Origin: Piezodorus guildinii
Taxonomy: Eukaryota > Arthropoda > Insecta > Hemiptera > Pentatomidae
Direction of reading: 5' to 3'
NCBI GenBank assembly: GCA_023052935.1
Contig: CM041292.1
Location: 38,260,639-38,324,638, forward strand
DNA: 64,000 nucleotides
Shown: piece by piece, positions 46,726 through 58,561 of the stretch
Numbering within the stretch: the stretch's first letter is position 1
Layout of the letters: the number at the start of each line of letters is the position of its first letter
Notes under the pieces: model-generated
What the model was told of the DNA's origin: nothing
Seen by the model: the letters and a program-made list of their open reading frames with translations, nothing else
Database searches by the model: none
Position numbers and translations under genes: made by a program

Positions 46726-46873
46726 GCAATGAAGAAGAACAGGATACAGAACAGGAAGATTGCCCTGAAGAAAATTTCATGACCGAGAGGAGGTTTCCTT
46801 CTCTAGAACAACAGGAGAGTGAACCTAGCCCTGTTCAAAAGGGCATAACCATTCAAGAACTCATTGCTGAAAG
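46726..46873 (+). CDS. spri: sprint exon l: acidic segment
   Basis: Completes a Gly codon and encodes NEEEQDTEQEDCPEENFMTE, then RRFPSLEQQESEPSPVQKG and ITIQELIAER. A strongly acidic linker, followed by a short amphipathic ITIQELIAER segment that continues into exon m. The acceptor is TTTGTCCAG. The donor is GTCAGG at 46874, not an ideal site. The exon ends in phase 2, and the split Arg codon (AG plus A) closes correctly with exon m. Confidence 0.9.
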
Positions 46874-49837
46874 GTCAGGAATTTATTTTTAATTTATTTA
46901 TATTTATTGCTAGGAACCATCAAATGATACTAGGAACTGTTGAATATAATATTCCAGTAGTTTCACTAATTTTGTAAATTTTTGTCTTAATGTTGAATTA
47001 TTTCTACAGCTTTTGTCACACTTTCAAGTCAGATACTGTAATATAAAATGCTATATTAATGTGATAAATACTGCATAAAGTCAGTCCCATCTGCTACAAA
47101 TTTTATATGAAAAATGTTTGTTAAGGTTCTCACATAAAACAAAATGTTTGTGTATAATTCTTATAACTGTGCTGATTCCTTGAAGACTCCTGTTAATTAT
47201 TTTAGAAACAGTGGAATTTGGTCTCCTCAGTCATTTGTACTTTTTTTATTCATCATCCTCATAATTTACATGTTATATTATTTTAATTTGCAAATGTGAA
47301 ACCGGTAAAGTAATATTTTAAGAGGATTCTGGTGCTGGTGTATGAGAACAGTACCTGGATAATAAGAAAAAATGCTGAGCTCTTAATCTGTATGATGCTT
47401 GAGACATAGTACATTTTATAAAGTCTGGGCGTCTGAGATGGGCGATTTTGGGTCATGTTGCAAGGATGAATAGCAATGAAATCTCCAAAAAGCTCCTTAA
47501 GGAAAAGATTTTTGGACCCAGAAAAGTTGGTAGACCTTGTTTGCGGTGGGAGGATTGTGTGGCCGGCAGATGCGCAGAACAATGGAGAATAGCAGCATAA
47601 AACAGGGAAGAACGGTGGCTCAGACTAAGTTAGGCCTTGACTCTGCACGAGTTGTAGCCCCATCGAAGAAGAAGAAAACCAGTAAAATACTAATGCTTTG
47701 GAGGGAGTGAGAAAATCAGGAGTCAAAGGTTATAGTTCCCTAAACTATGAAAGCATTTAAAAATAATGTGCGAGGAATCTATTCTAACATACATAAAAGA
47801 AGAAAAATTTTAAAATAAGATTTCAAAATGTATACTGAAAAATGGAGTAAAACTATCTGAAGACTAAGATAAAGCTTATTTATTTGATTAATTATACATT
47901 TTGATTAGCAGAATAGACTATAATATTAAAATAGGGAAAACATTTGGGAGCCTGTGCTTATAATTATTTATTTTTTACTTAAGCATATTATTGATTAAAG
48001 TCAGAAAAATGCTGCCATGGCTGTAAATATATAACGGCATTTAGAAATAATTACCCTTTTTGTTCTTAGGAGACTAAATATCTTAAATATTTAAATAATA
48101 AATTGAAATATTTTAAATTAAATTGTATATTTAATGCATTAAATGTTATATATAAAATTATCACTTAATACTGTTGATAAAAATAATAAAGTCTAGTCAT
48201 AATGTTCAGTTAATCATTTCTTTTTAATTTTTTGTTTTTAACTATGATAAAGGGAAAAAAAACCTCAATACTACTTTAATAATTCTTATGAAATAGGTTA
48301 TTAAATACTTAAGAAAAATCTTTTTTCTCTAAGTTTGTAAGCTGGCCTCATTTTAAAGAAATATATATTTAACAACAATAAGCTAAGGCCCCGTGAATAG
48401 AAGAACCTTGACTAGCAATTAACCCTTGCCTCTTTAGGCAATGATAACATTCTTTCTCTTGACACCTTTCTGTGACTTTAAATGTGTGAAGTCAGGAATT
48501 ACATTACAGTGTGGCTAGTTTTGGCATTAATAATAATGTTAATTAATTGAACTATAATTGAAAGGATTATTTTCATATTTGACAGTATGATAAGGTAATT
48601 GTTAGAAGATCTATCTGTTTTTATTTGAATGAATAATGGGTCATCTATAGGTTTATTCTGTTCTGTATCCTTTACCCAAGATTTCACTTTTAATTAGAAA
48701 CTGAATTTTTTGTAGTTAAAAACAGTGAAATGTGAAAAAAAAATCTAGAATTACCAAATCATGGAGTCTGAACCAAAGATATGTAAACTTGTTCGAATAC
48801 TACCCGTGCAAGAATCACATTAAATTTTAGAATGTCGTGATTAATTATTCATTTTTTACTTTTTTAAATTTATTTTCACATCTTCAATTTAAAATTTTTA
48901 AATAAAATGGCAAAAAAACAATTAGAATAAAAGAGTATTTAGCTAATACTGGAGGAAAAGAATTACAGAAGAATCATAATTTTTTTTTTATCTTTTTGTT
49001 TTACTTTTAATAAACTTGAAAATTTAAATGTGATAGGGTAATAAATGTGCTACAATATAACATATAACTACAACTAGTATATAATTTGTTTAGAGGTATA
49101 GAATTTAAACATTAAATAAGAGTGTTACCGTATAAAAGGAAATGCTGTGCCTAGTTGTAATGTATGTTTGAGAGGCTGCTTGGATGAGGTTCTATGGATG
49201 GTTATGGATTCTCTACTTAGGAAAAATAATTCATTGATAAAATATCGATCAATATAAGAACCATAGAGTTAGGTTTTTTTTTTTTTTTTTTCTTGAAGGT
49301 TTCAGAAATGCTATATCTCGCTCTTCAGGCCAACAGCATTATTATTCATGGGTTAGTCTAGTTATGTTATATTAATCTAAAGCGGATTAAAAGGATAAAA
49401 AAAAATGAAACACCGAAAACGAGAACTTATTTAAAAACTTTTTTGATCTCAATGGTTTAATTTTTGCATTTCTGTGCTTCGATACAAACAATTTTAATTT
49501 TTTTTCAATTTAAAAGGAAACAATAAATGGAAGGTTTCAGCAATAAATTGTTTGATTGTAGATTATTTTATGAATTATGTGCTGATTAAATTTTTGCTCA
49601 ATGTGTAGGATATTTCATACAACATGCATAAATATATTCTATTCAAGATATATTGAATATATATCTTTCCCAATTTTATCCCAATAGGGATTTTCAATAA
49701 CTGTACAAGATATAGAGAGAATTTAATGTAGTTAGGTTAGGTTACTTTATTTACTTGAGTGATCACAACAATGTTATTGCGCCCTTTAATGTAGTAGTGT
49801 CTATAAATCAAAAAGAAATAATGACTTTTCTGTTTAG
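46874..49837 (+). other. sprint intron l-m
   Basis: An intron of about 3.0 kb. Apart from the RTE-like fragment at 47410-47690 it is AT-rich, with a T tract at 49275. No exon-like frame was seen. Confidence 0.6.
47410..47690 (+). pseudogene. RTE-like non-LTR 3' fragment
   Basis: The plus-strand translation reads LRWAILGHVARMNSNEISKK, then GPRKVGRPCLRWEDCVAGRC and REEWLRLS, the C-terminal W-GH-RM / GRP-RWEDCV / W signature of RTE-type elements. The element ends with a GAAGAAGAAGAAAACC simple-repeat tail. Heavily 5' truncated, with one or more in-frame stops. It is a different lineage from the copy at 14164, whose tail is ATT. Confidence 0.85.
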
Positions 49838-49991
49838 ATGTCCGGAGCTGAGGCTCCCGACAGACTTTTCAGTCAGGGGTGATGCTGGAAAATCAGACTC
49901 ATCTGGAAACAGTGGTTCCCGGGTTTCGGCTTACGATAATGTAACTAATGGTGCGTCTACACAGTCCCATCTTAGTGATGATGACACACAG
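49838..49991 (+). CDS. spri: sprint exon m: CPELRLPTDFSVR and SAYDNV blocks
   Basis: Completes the split Arg codon and encodes CPELRLPTDFSVRGDAGKSD, a Ser/Gly-rich stretch and VSAYDNVTNGAS (residues 714-765). The YDNV tetrapeptide is a candidate phosphotyrosine motif (inference). The upstream intron is about 3.0 kb and contains an RTE-like fragment. The acceptor is TTCTGTTTAG and the donor GTAAAG at 49992. The exon ends in phase 0. Confidence 0.92.
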
Positions 49992-50068
49992 GTAAAGTTA
50001 AGACTTTTAATGTTTTTATATAGTTAGAATAAGCTATGATTACATTGTCTTTGTTAATTCTTTTTTAG

Positions 50069-50204
50069 ACAATATTTTCCGAGCCTTGGGATAGCTCAAG
50101 GTGGGAAACACTTCTGGAGAGAGGAGACGATTGGGGTCGAGGGGAAGAAAGGATATCCATTGTGAGGAACAAAAGCTTTAAGGAACGTCTAGACCCTCTA
50201 TTAT
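50069..50204 (+). CDS. spri: sprint exon n: FSEPWDSSRWETLL block, last exon in the window
   Basis: Encodes 45 codons plus one base: TIFSEPWDSSRWETLLERGD, then RISIVRNKSFKERLDPLL. The SEPWDSSRWE block is a strong Sprint landmark that precedes the RIN-homology/VPS9 half of the protein. The acceptor is TTTTTTAG before 50069 and the donor GTAAGT at 50205. The exon ends in phase 1, so the gene must continue. I found no further exon in 50205-64000; the VPS9 and Ras-association domains should lie to the right. Confidence 0.92.
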
Positions 50205-50494
50205 GTAAGTAAACGCAATATTTTCTTTTTTTGCAACAATGTAAGAGTATAATCTATCTAACAATGTAATCTAAAAGATGCGCTAAGGGGTCAATATTTA
50301 CAGTGGTGCTACTTCTAATTTGTTTGCATTAGGTATAACATGTTTATAACCTAACTTATGTCATCTTTTGATATTCTTGTTATTCAAATTCCTTATTTGT
50401 ACTTTTTTTTTTTTTAATTAATTAAACTTTCACACTTATTTCAAAATAATAAAGCTGAATAATGTTCTATTAAAACGTTTCTTAGAAACACTGA

Positions 50495-50644
50495 AGGATT
50501 TAGTCCGGGTGGCGGTCATTAAATGAAACAACTCAATAGTTTCAACTATTTTATTGTTTGCCAACGTTTCGACCCCCATTGTGGGTCATCATCAGGGCGT
50601 CTGGTAGGTGAGTGGAAACTGGATGGAAACATTTATTGTAAAGT
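50495..50644 (-). mobile_element. Small hammerhead-like element with target duplication
   Basis: The minus-strand core at 50600-50560 has CTGATGA, a T, a GACCC/GGGTC hairpin, then GAAACGTTGGC. The three bases before the core (GCC) pair with GGC after it, as stem I would. The 3' arm carries GACCGCCACCCG, the complement of the 5' arm seen in the element at 4013. The perfect direct repeat GTTTCTTAGAAACACT flanks it (50479-50494 and 50645-50660). About 150 bp, 5' arm truncated. Confidence 0.72.
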
Positions 50645-50829
50645 GTTTCTTAGAAACACTTTACAATAAATGAATACTACTTTAGCTTATTTTTAATAAG
50701 CAAAATTTTTAATGAAACAGAAATGTGTCATATTACAATCAACTTTTGGTGCAGGAAGTATTGATTTGATTTTATCAGCTCATGATATTATGCCAGCTTT
50801 CTGGAATTTTCTAGATCTTTCTTTAATAT

Positions 50830-51535
50830 ACACTCAATCAAAAAAGTTCCCATACACCCATGAATAAATTCTTAGTTTTAAAAGCTTAGGTTGATTTCCT
50901 CCAAACTTTTGACCTACCATCTGGCCCAAAAATATTAAATTTGGATTCCTAAGAGAATATAACCCTTTCCCAGAAATTTTTGGGTTTATTTACAAACTCC
51001 CTTGCAAATTACAACCCCTTCTTCTGATTTAACTTACTGAAGAAGGGCTTTCTTCTTGCAACTCAACCACTGTATCCTTCTTTGAATAATTTTCACTCTT
51101 TCTGGATGAACTTGAATCCCATAGTGCCTATTTATTCTGATGGTCATTGAGGCGTCAGCAGCATGAGGATTTGCATAGACTTCAGCAAGGATGGCTCGCC
51201 CATGGCGATTCTCCTGTCTCCTGTCTTCCAGAACGTGGTCTATCCTCCAAAGACTTTAACTCTCTATGTCTTTTCAGTACATACTGTACAGTAGTATGTG
51301 ACTTATTCAACGGATATGCAATTTATCCCAAAGATAAGTCCTGCGAACCATAAGCTATCTTAAATAACGAGAAACACATATTGAAAATAAATCATTTTCC
51401 CAGGCCCAACTAATGTTAATACTGAACTAAGATTTGATTATAGAGATAATATTTTTACACATAACACTGGAAAGACAGTCATAGTACAACAAATAGGATT
51501 AATATTGAAAATGTATGGAAACTTTTTATACATAT
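50830..51535 (-). mobile_element. Tc1-like element, decayed
   Basis: Inverted ends: AATCAAAAAAGTTCCCATAC at the left and GTATGGAAACTTTTTATACA at the right. The minus-strand interior (51340-51150) encodes a helix-turn-helix fragment, TVQYVLKRHRELKSLEDRPR then SGRQ, typical of Tc1 transposase N-termini. The rest of the transposase is absent or scrambled. About 0.7 kb, inactive. Confidence 0.8.
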
Positions 51536-51539
51536 CATT

Positions 51540-52944
51540 AACAAAGGACATTCTGCCTCGTTTTATAGTAATGATGAAATGAAAATAAATGTATCTATTT
51601 TTTTATCTAATATTAGTATAATTAATTTGTTGAAAATAAATAGTGAGTGTATAATTTTTTTCAATTAATAGAATTATTAGGTTATTTACATAATTATCCA
51701 ACTTGTGAAACATTTTCTACATTTAGTTTTTATGACTATCTTTATTGACTATTTATGACACTCATTTACTTTATAATTAATTCGCTATTAAATTATTTAA
51801 ATTATTACTGTGTATGCCAAAGTGTATTTATTAGTGTCATTTAAGAAAACAATAAAAAACAAAACAAAAAAACATATTTGTAATAGATCCCATTGTGTCT
51901 ACTCTGAATTATCTATACTATTAATGGGCATATCTGTTAGATAGTGTTATTTATTATCTTAACAAACTCACAAAATTTATTGTTTCTTTCTATGATTAAA
52001 AAATAACCAATTAGGTACAATTAACTTATATCTACCTCTCAACCTTATTGCATCCCTCCTGTTGGGTTAAGTGTTATTAATGTCATGCTTATGACGTCAG
52101 AGAGATAAAACTTGTAACCATTATTGCATTTTGATTAATGCACTGTGATAAATCATAGATAACGAAGACTTTTTTAAAAATATGGCGATACCAGCACAAG
52201 GTCAATGACAGTGTGCATGTTCCTGGATAAGATAAGTTTTATAATCTGAGGCAGTTCCTTTAAAGACCACTTTTAAAACATAAAGGACATTAGGAAATAA
52301 ATTGGATTATTGTTGGCATTGTTTTCGTATAAAACTAATCCAGACCATATCATTTTTTTTGTTAAACAACAAACTCTCCTATAACTTGAAATGACTAGAA
52401 AATTTTATTTTGATATGTCCCCTGTGTGATTACTCCATGAATCCGATGGTGTACAGTCTTGGATTCTGTTTAGCTTTGTAGTGAATTCTAAAACTAGCGT
52501 AATTTTAATGGAGGGAGTGTTGCTGCTGAACATCCTAATATTACAGGAAAAAAAAAATCATGGAAATACCAAATTGCAGATTAAAGGTTTTTACCTAGTT
52601 TACTTGAAGAAAATCTATGCTTTGATGCGGATGGAAAATTAATGTAAACGGAATGTATTTTGTTTTAGGACATTCTAAAATCGAATTTATTGAAGAAAGA
52701 GGCCCAATTAATTTTTTTGTTAGTCTCTCGAGTAGAAAGTTTGTATGTGTGGCTTGTCATAACACAAAAACGATAAGTCGTATGGTCCTGTAATCACATA
52801 CTTAAGATAGCTCAAATAACCGGTGACATGCAATTTTGTCAATAATGCCAAAAAATGGAACGTCTTATAAACTTATAAAATTCGAGTATGAGATGTAAGT
52901 AACGGTGGTGTGATGTCCATAACAGAATTTTAAGTACTGTAATC
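51540..52944. other. Intronic AT-rich spacer
   Basis: Nothing recognised. No VPS9-like or RA-like frame on the plus strand. Confidence 0.5.
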
Positions 52945-53196
52945 AATTTCATTTATTTATTTTTTTGTTTGTTTGTTTATTTCGTTTAAGGTCACTTTAT
53001 GCTACTATGGTTAATCGGACGATGCTACAATGGGAGTCCTAAATTTTGCCTATCCAGGTTTTATTAGGATAGGGATCTTTAACGAGTACCTGACATCGCA
53101 CAGGCTCGGGACCACCTCTTAACGTCCCCTCCGAAGGATGGCATAACTAAGGATTTTTTACTCCCATTAAAAAATCTTAGGGCCGTCCGCAGGTTT
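52945..53196 (-). mobile_element. SINE family 1 copy, head missing
   Basis: Body and GTTTGTTTGTTTATTTCGTT tail (complement of the 3' end) are intact; the sequence stops at CCGCAGGTTTTG before the B box. Confidence 0.85.
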
Positions 53197-53199
53197 TGT

Positions 53200-54110
53200 T
53201 TTTTAAATTTTAATTTGTGTCATACAAAATATTCCCTCTCTCCTTTCCCATTTTTTTTTTCTCTCGCCGCGATCTATAGATGTCAAGGTGTCGCACTTTT
53301 CAAATGCTCGTACAATAGCGATTATTATACCACAGAGTATTAACGCTTCTATATAAAGAGATTCCTGTCAGTCAGGTATTTGATAAAGTTTATGCTTTTT
53401 TAATGAGTTAGATTGCATTACGAGCGGTCTTTTTGAAATTGTGCCGCCTAAGCTTGGAACCGTTCCGTAAATGGTAAAACTTTCAGTCGGTTAAAAGGTC
53501 CGAATAAGGTCGAATAGTTCCAATGATAGTTCGATCGTACTTGCAGTCGTCCTCGTTGGACGGATCTCGTTCCTCTGCAAACCCAACCTTGAGACTGACG
53601 CTGAATCTTGCAGTTTTACGATTCACTTCCAACATAAAGAGTTTCCTTTTACGTCACGTGAAGCCACTGTGCTGCCCGCTAGGATATCTCCCGGCAGCCT
53701 CTCTATTTATATTGTAGCACTGTGACTCAGAGTTCATGTTTGAGCATTGATAGCGACTACATACAACTACGCAGTTCCAGTAGACTTTTGGTCAATCGAT
53801 ACGGCATTGCCGGAGTCTTTATCTCTTCTTATGTAACTCAGGGTTGCGATACGTCTTATCTGTTATCACCTGCGTTTTTCTGAATGGGTTCCTTATTAGG
53901 GTAATTTCCTAGTTGAGTAATAGTTGCTGAAACAATTGAAACTAATTGGAGTCATTTTATTATTTATTAATAATATTTCTTTGTACTCGCAATAAGGGCA
54001 ACCGTTTTGGAGAAGGATATAATTGTATTACTCTGCCATCGGATCGAGAGGGGTGAATGCAGTTCATAAGCCTCAGAATTAGATATAAGGATTACGGGGA
54101 GGTTTGATAA
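53200..54110. other. Unique GC-rich island within the sprint intron
   Basis: Dense non-repetitive sequence from about 53240 to 53900. It contains TATATAAAG at 53350, TCAGTCAGG at 53368 (arthropod initiator-like) and ACGTCACGTGA at 53650 (a CRE/E-box-like composite). The TATA-to-initiator spacing is about 20-24 bases, shorter than usual. It could be an internal promoter for a VPS9-only isoform, an enhancer, or neither. Confidence 0.3.
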
Positions 54111-54114
54111 AAAC

Positions 54115-54362
54115 ATATTCGTGTATGGTAACATTTATTGTCACTTTTATCCCGTGTCTAATCAGACGATGGTATAGTGGGAGACCTAAATTTAGCCTAT
54201 CCAGGTTTAATTCGGATAGGGATCCAATTTACTTCTCCGAAGGACAATATAACCAACAATTTTTTACACCAATAAAAAATCGTAGGACCGTCTGCCTGGT
54301 TTGGACCCTCGTCCTTGATTATAGAAGGTTGTTTTGCTATACACCACGGGTTACCTCTTAAA
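54115..54362 (-). mobile_element. SINE family 1, diverged copy
   Basis: GTCTAATCAGACGATGGTAT, AATTTAGCCTATCCAGGTTT and TTGGACCCTCG (decayed B box), then TTGCTATACACCACGGGTTA (head). An 85-residue open frame across it is spurious. Confidence 0.82.
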
Positions 54363-55117
54363 TATTATTATAATAAAATAAAAATTTATTGTATATACTT
54401 TTATACCTTAAAAGCCAAATGAATTTTAGTTAAATTTCGATGTATATTATCATGTATTTTTGCTGGTTTAAGGTTTTGTGCATATCCACAACCCTTCAAA
54501 TTGTAAAATTGTATTGTGTTGGCGTTACAAAAGTGCATTTTGGGAGATCTAAACTATTTTCTCCTATCTGAACTATTTTGACATTTGTAATTTCGTGAAA
54601 ATTTTAATTTAGAGAAAGGAGTCAGTTACAAACGCATTTTATGTCGTAATTTCCTTTATATGAATCGTTTGTATCGAAATTGCTGCAAATCCAAAGGATA
54701 TTTATAGTATTTAATATTTTACGCCCCTTTCTACTGAATTTTTGCTATTCAATGGCTCTCCACTGTTTAAATATTATCTGACTGCCCCTTGTAATATTTA
54801 GTTTGCAATATATTGAAAATGTATATCCTAGAGGCCACTTAAAAAACTTTTTTTTTCTGGAGAGGTTGCTGATGAACAACGAAGAAAACGCCTGAATTAA
54901 TAGGATTCAGTTATTCTTAGTTATGGCATTACTTTCGAATTAAATACGCACAAAGTCTGTATTTATTTTTCAAATTTTCTAATAAAGTTGCCATAAATTT
55001 AAGTCCAAATGCGGCCAGTTTAAATAATTTTTTTTTTCAGAGTTTAAATGTTTTCTCGTTTTGTATTAGAGGTGTAACACCTTGAAATGGTCATAAACCC
55101 CTTTAGAATAAATCTGG
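54363..55117. other. AT-rich spacer
   Basis: Nothing recognised. Confidence 0.45.
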
Positions 55118-55745
55118 TGCACACAACGCACGACTTTCACTGACCTTCGTTGTTAAAATCAATTTGAGAACTTTTAAATAAAAATGTAGTTGAAAAAAGA
55201 GTTTCGATAGAAACGTGTGTTTCAGATTAAATAATCTAACATTAAGATTATAATTTACAATAATCTCTCAAGTTTATACCCTTTATTTAATCGTTGTACA
55301 GCTTTGTACGTAAGACAATACTTTTTTCTAAAATATTTAGCTTTCCAACGGTATATGATACATCTTTAGTGCTATTCTTATTTTCGGGAAAAAAAAATAC
55401 CTTAAAAATATTTTTGCTCTTTTTTCCTTTAGTTGGATTTCCAATTTTTTCAAATTATACATTTATATGTTTTTTTAATGCTAACAAGACGAAATAGTTA
55501 TTGTTTTCATATCTGTAAAATGGTTTTTTAGTGAAAGAAAATTTAAAATACCAGCATTTATGCCCTGTCAGATTTTACTTGAAGTTAGTGAATTCGATCA
55601 AAATTTTTATAGCCGTTTTTGAGGAAATCATAAAAAACGTTCAAAATTGGCGTTGCTGATTCGCCGATTTTGTTACAAATGGTGCTGTAACATCTCAGTC
55701 AGCTGCTGAAATATAAAATATTCTTACTTCATCTGTTACTCTAGC
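55118..55745. mobile_element. Foldback family A, left arm
   Basis: Begins GCACACAACGCACGACTTTC and continues TTGTTAAAATCAATTT, GAACTTTTAAATAAA and CCAGCATTTATGCCCTGTCA, in family order. The symmetric right arm is absent. Confidence 0.7.
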
Positions 55746-56012
55746 TGTTTAATAATTCTTCACTTGGAAATGTAATATCCCGTTATTATATTGTAAGTGC
55801 ACTTAAGCATTCATTATTTGAAGTGTGTTTGACTCATTTTTAATGGATCTCTTTGTCTTGCCTGATTGATTCTGTGATATTAAATTGTTCTGATTTCAAT
55901 ATTGTATAAAGATTTATTGATTATAATTGTAACTTACAATGTTTGGCTTTATGACCATTTTAGTGGTTTAATTTTATCGTTTTTATGTTTTATTTTTTGC
56001 TCTAAACATATT

Positions 56013-56014
<2 letters not shown>

Positions 56015-56059
<45 letters not shown>
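56015..56059. repeat. (TA)n microsatellite
   Basis: About 22 TA units directly against the 3' end of a minus-strand Jockey-like element. Confidence 0.95.
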
Positions 56060-56063
<4 letters not shown>

Positions 56064-56700
56064 TTTTTTAAAATTATTATTTATGAAATTTACAACTGTA
56101 TTAGTTAATATATTAAGTAAATTAGCTAACAGAGGAAATACGTGAAAAAGATATGAAGAGAAAATGCCCATTGGCAGCACTCTACTGGGTAATCTAAACT
56201 AGAAGGTCTCGAGGCCATCTTCTTTTCAGAAGTCTCGGAGGATTGTCAGGAATGGAAGAGAAAGCAAGGATTGAAACTAGTGGGTGACATAGGAAGTGGA
56301 GATTGCCATGGAAGGATTGGTAACTGGTTCGGGTCCAAATAAGCAAAATATGGGATGTTAAGGTCTTTATGGATGAGTTTTTTCGTGACAAAGTAAAGAG
56401 CATTGAGAATTTTTCGAAGGATTTTCGATCGTAAGGATTGAATACGGGAATAATTTGATGGCCCCAGAGCTCAACTCCGTGAGTCCAGATAAGCCTTATG
56501 ATAGTGAAATAGATGAGCCTTTTGTAGTTATGTGGAAGGTTAGAGCGTCTGTCCAATAAGTGTTGAAATAAACCGTAGGAAGTTTCTTGTCGTTTCATTC
56601 TTAAGTGCGGATTCCATGTTAGACGTTTGTCAAGTAGAAAGTCCAGGTTCTGTCAAGGAGACGAAGGGTAATAAAGGACATGTGGGGGATGTTGCATAGT
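56060..56700 (-). pseudogene. Jockey-like non-LTR retrotransposon, RT C-terminal part
   Basis: A minus-strand 134-residue frame (56598-56194): HLLDRRSNLPHNYKRLIYFT, IIRLIWTHGVELWG and, near the end, RLLKRRWPRDLLV. These are the late RT/C-terminal motifs of Jockey-clade elements (the P-IWTYG-ELWG and RRLKR-P-DL signatures). The poly-A end is at the left, against (TA)n. 5' truncated. The 5' part of the copy fades out near 56700, close to another (TA)n at 56764. Confidence 0.85.
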
Positions 56701-56759
56701 TTTATCACAATAAAGGTAATTGTGTGGGATTTGTTAATGATTTTTCTAATTTATTATAG

Positions 56760-56763
<4 letters not shown>

Positions 56764-56808
<45 letters not shown>
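56764..56808. repeat. (TA)n microsatellite
   Basis: About 21 TA units. Confidence 0.95.
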
Positions 56809-56809
<1 letters not shown>

Positions 56810-56811
<2 letters not shown>

Positions 56812-58162
56812 TAGGTAAAGGTAGAGGTATTGTATAAAAAAGCCGAAAAAAAACCCCTGATGATACGTATTGTGGATCAATATTGATTGATGTAACAAAG
56901 ACTTAATAAATTATTAGAATTTGATTGGTATTAACATACTGATTTGATATTTTTAAAAATTGCATTTTCTGTTAATAAGTAATTTTTATAAGTCGTTGCG
57001 AATATAAGATCAACCATTCACAAGTTTCATTAAGTGTGAAATTTATTACTAAGTGATAAAACTATTTTTAGTATCTATTAATGGTTTTTGCTTCGATAGA
57101 TTAATCGATTAGTCATGTGATTTGATGACGCATTTATAAATGGATTGTTCGTTTTCAAGAGAACCCTTAACAATAAATACCTGGTCTATTTATAGTGATT
57201 TAGTCAAATATATCAACAGGATGTTTTCAAAAGCACTTATATAAGATTTCTGTGAAAACAAGATTTCTATATAGTTTTATTAAACCCATAAGTGAAGCAT
57301 CTGAAAAGAAAATTTTCTGAGACTTTCTTTTAAATGAAGCTGTCATAAACAGCGTTTTCTAGTATAATATTCTGAATTATTGTTTTTTTTTTTCTATATT
57401 TTATTTTTTTTCTTTCTTTTATTTGCCAATAATTAATGTCCAAAGCTAGTAATTAGTTGACACGATAAGCGATTTACCGGAATACGTGTTAATAATTAAT
57501 TTACACCGAGTCTTCCTCATTGATACTTTTGGTTTTTAACAAAGAAATTCTACATCTACAATAAACACAACAGCAAGTTTCTCAATCTGTGATTATAATT
57601 TCTTCTGTGGAGTACATTTCAAATACAGTTGAGGTATCTATTAAACCCATTATCGTTTCAATAGTTTTTTTTTTTTTAATTATCTCCCCTATACCACCTG
57701 ATGAACGGAATAAATTAAGCGATGACGACAGAAAAAAACAATGGAGTGGTATACATTTTAATTGTTTATCTGGCTAAAATTAAAATTAATTCACTATATT
57801 AGTGATAAGATATTATTAAATCCACATGGAACTTGAGATATTACATTAAACAGGAACGATACAGGCTCTTTCATGTCACTTCCATATAGTGTGTGGTTAA
57901 CAAACTTATCGTTTATGGAAATAATTAAAAAATAGTAGAAGCTATAAACGCTTCAAATCATCACAAAGTCGTTTATTATTTCCTAATAATTATATTATCA
58001 TCACCTCTCCCGTTACTTTCGTGAACTCTTAAAATACTTCGCTCTCACGAATTTTCACGTACCACTTCTCACACTGTGTAGCGCGTCCTTAATTTGAAAA
58101 GGAGGCAAGCTTGAAGCTCCTTGTTAACATAAAAGGCACTAGATACCGCTCGCGAGGGCTAC
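56810..58162. other. AT-rich spacer
   Basis: The interval 57960-58160 is slightly more complex. No gene was recognised. Confidence 0.45.
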
Positions 58163-58554
58163 AATTGAGGCGTTGATTTCCAAAAGGTGATATATCCTAT
58201 TCTGGGGAATTTTACAGGAAGCGCGAAAATCTCTCATTAATATATTATTAAACCAGCTAATTTGGGTCTTTTCGCATTAAAATCTAGAATTATTTCTTAA
58301 CTATATTAATAAAACCATATTAAAGTTATAAAATGAAATGTTCTGTTATGATTTAGAATGAAACTAAATGTGTAACAAGTATCTTAAGAAATTAATAGCA
58401 TTTCTAAATCACGTTAGTAAAGGACATGAGTGTTCATTGGATACAATCAAATTTAAGATTTAGATAAAACTAAATGAGAAGAATATAAATATGTAAAGAA
58501 ATCAATTTCGTAAAAAATGTCCTTTAGTACTTTTTGGAAATCAACGTCTCAATT
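58163..58554. mobile_element. MITE family B, copy 3
   Basis: Starts AATTGAGGCGTTGATTTCC (one difference from the other copies) and ends CAACGTCTCAATT. It aligns with 23664-24055 throughout, with scattered substitutions. Confidence 0.9.
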
Positions 58555-58561
58555 ATTCACA

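Noticed and set aside
49728..49745. Telomere-like TTAGG units
   Set aside because: Only two GTTAGGTTAGG-like units. Not an array.
51147..51353. Plus-strand 68-aa frame as a sprint exon
   Set aside because: It is the antisense of a Tc1-like helix-turn-helix fragment between inverted ends.
54104..54361. 85-aa open frame
   Set aside because: Lies almost entirely on a minus-strand SINE family 1 copy.
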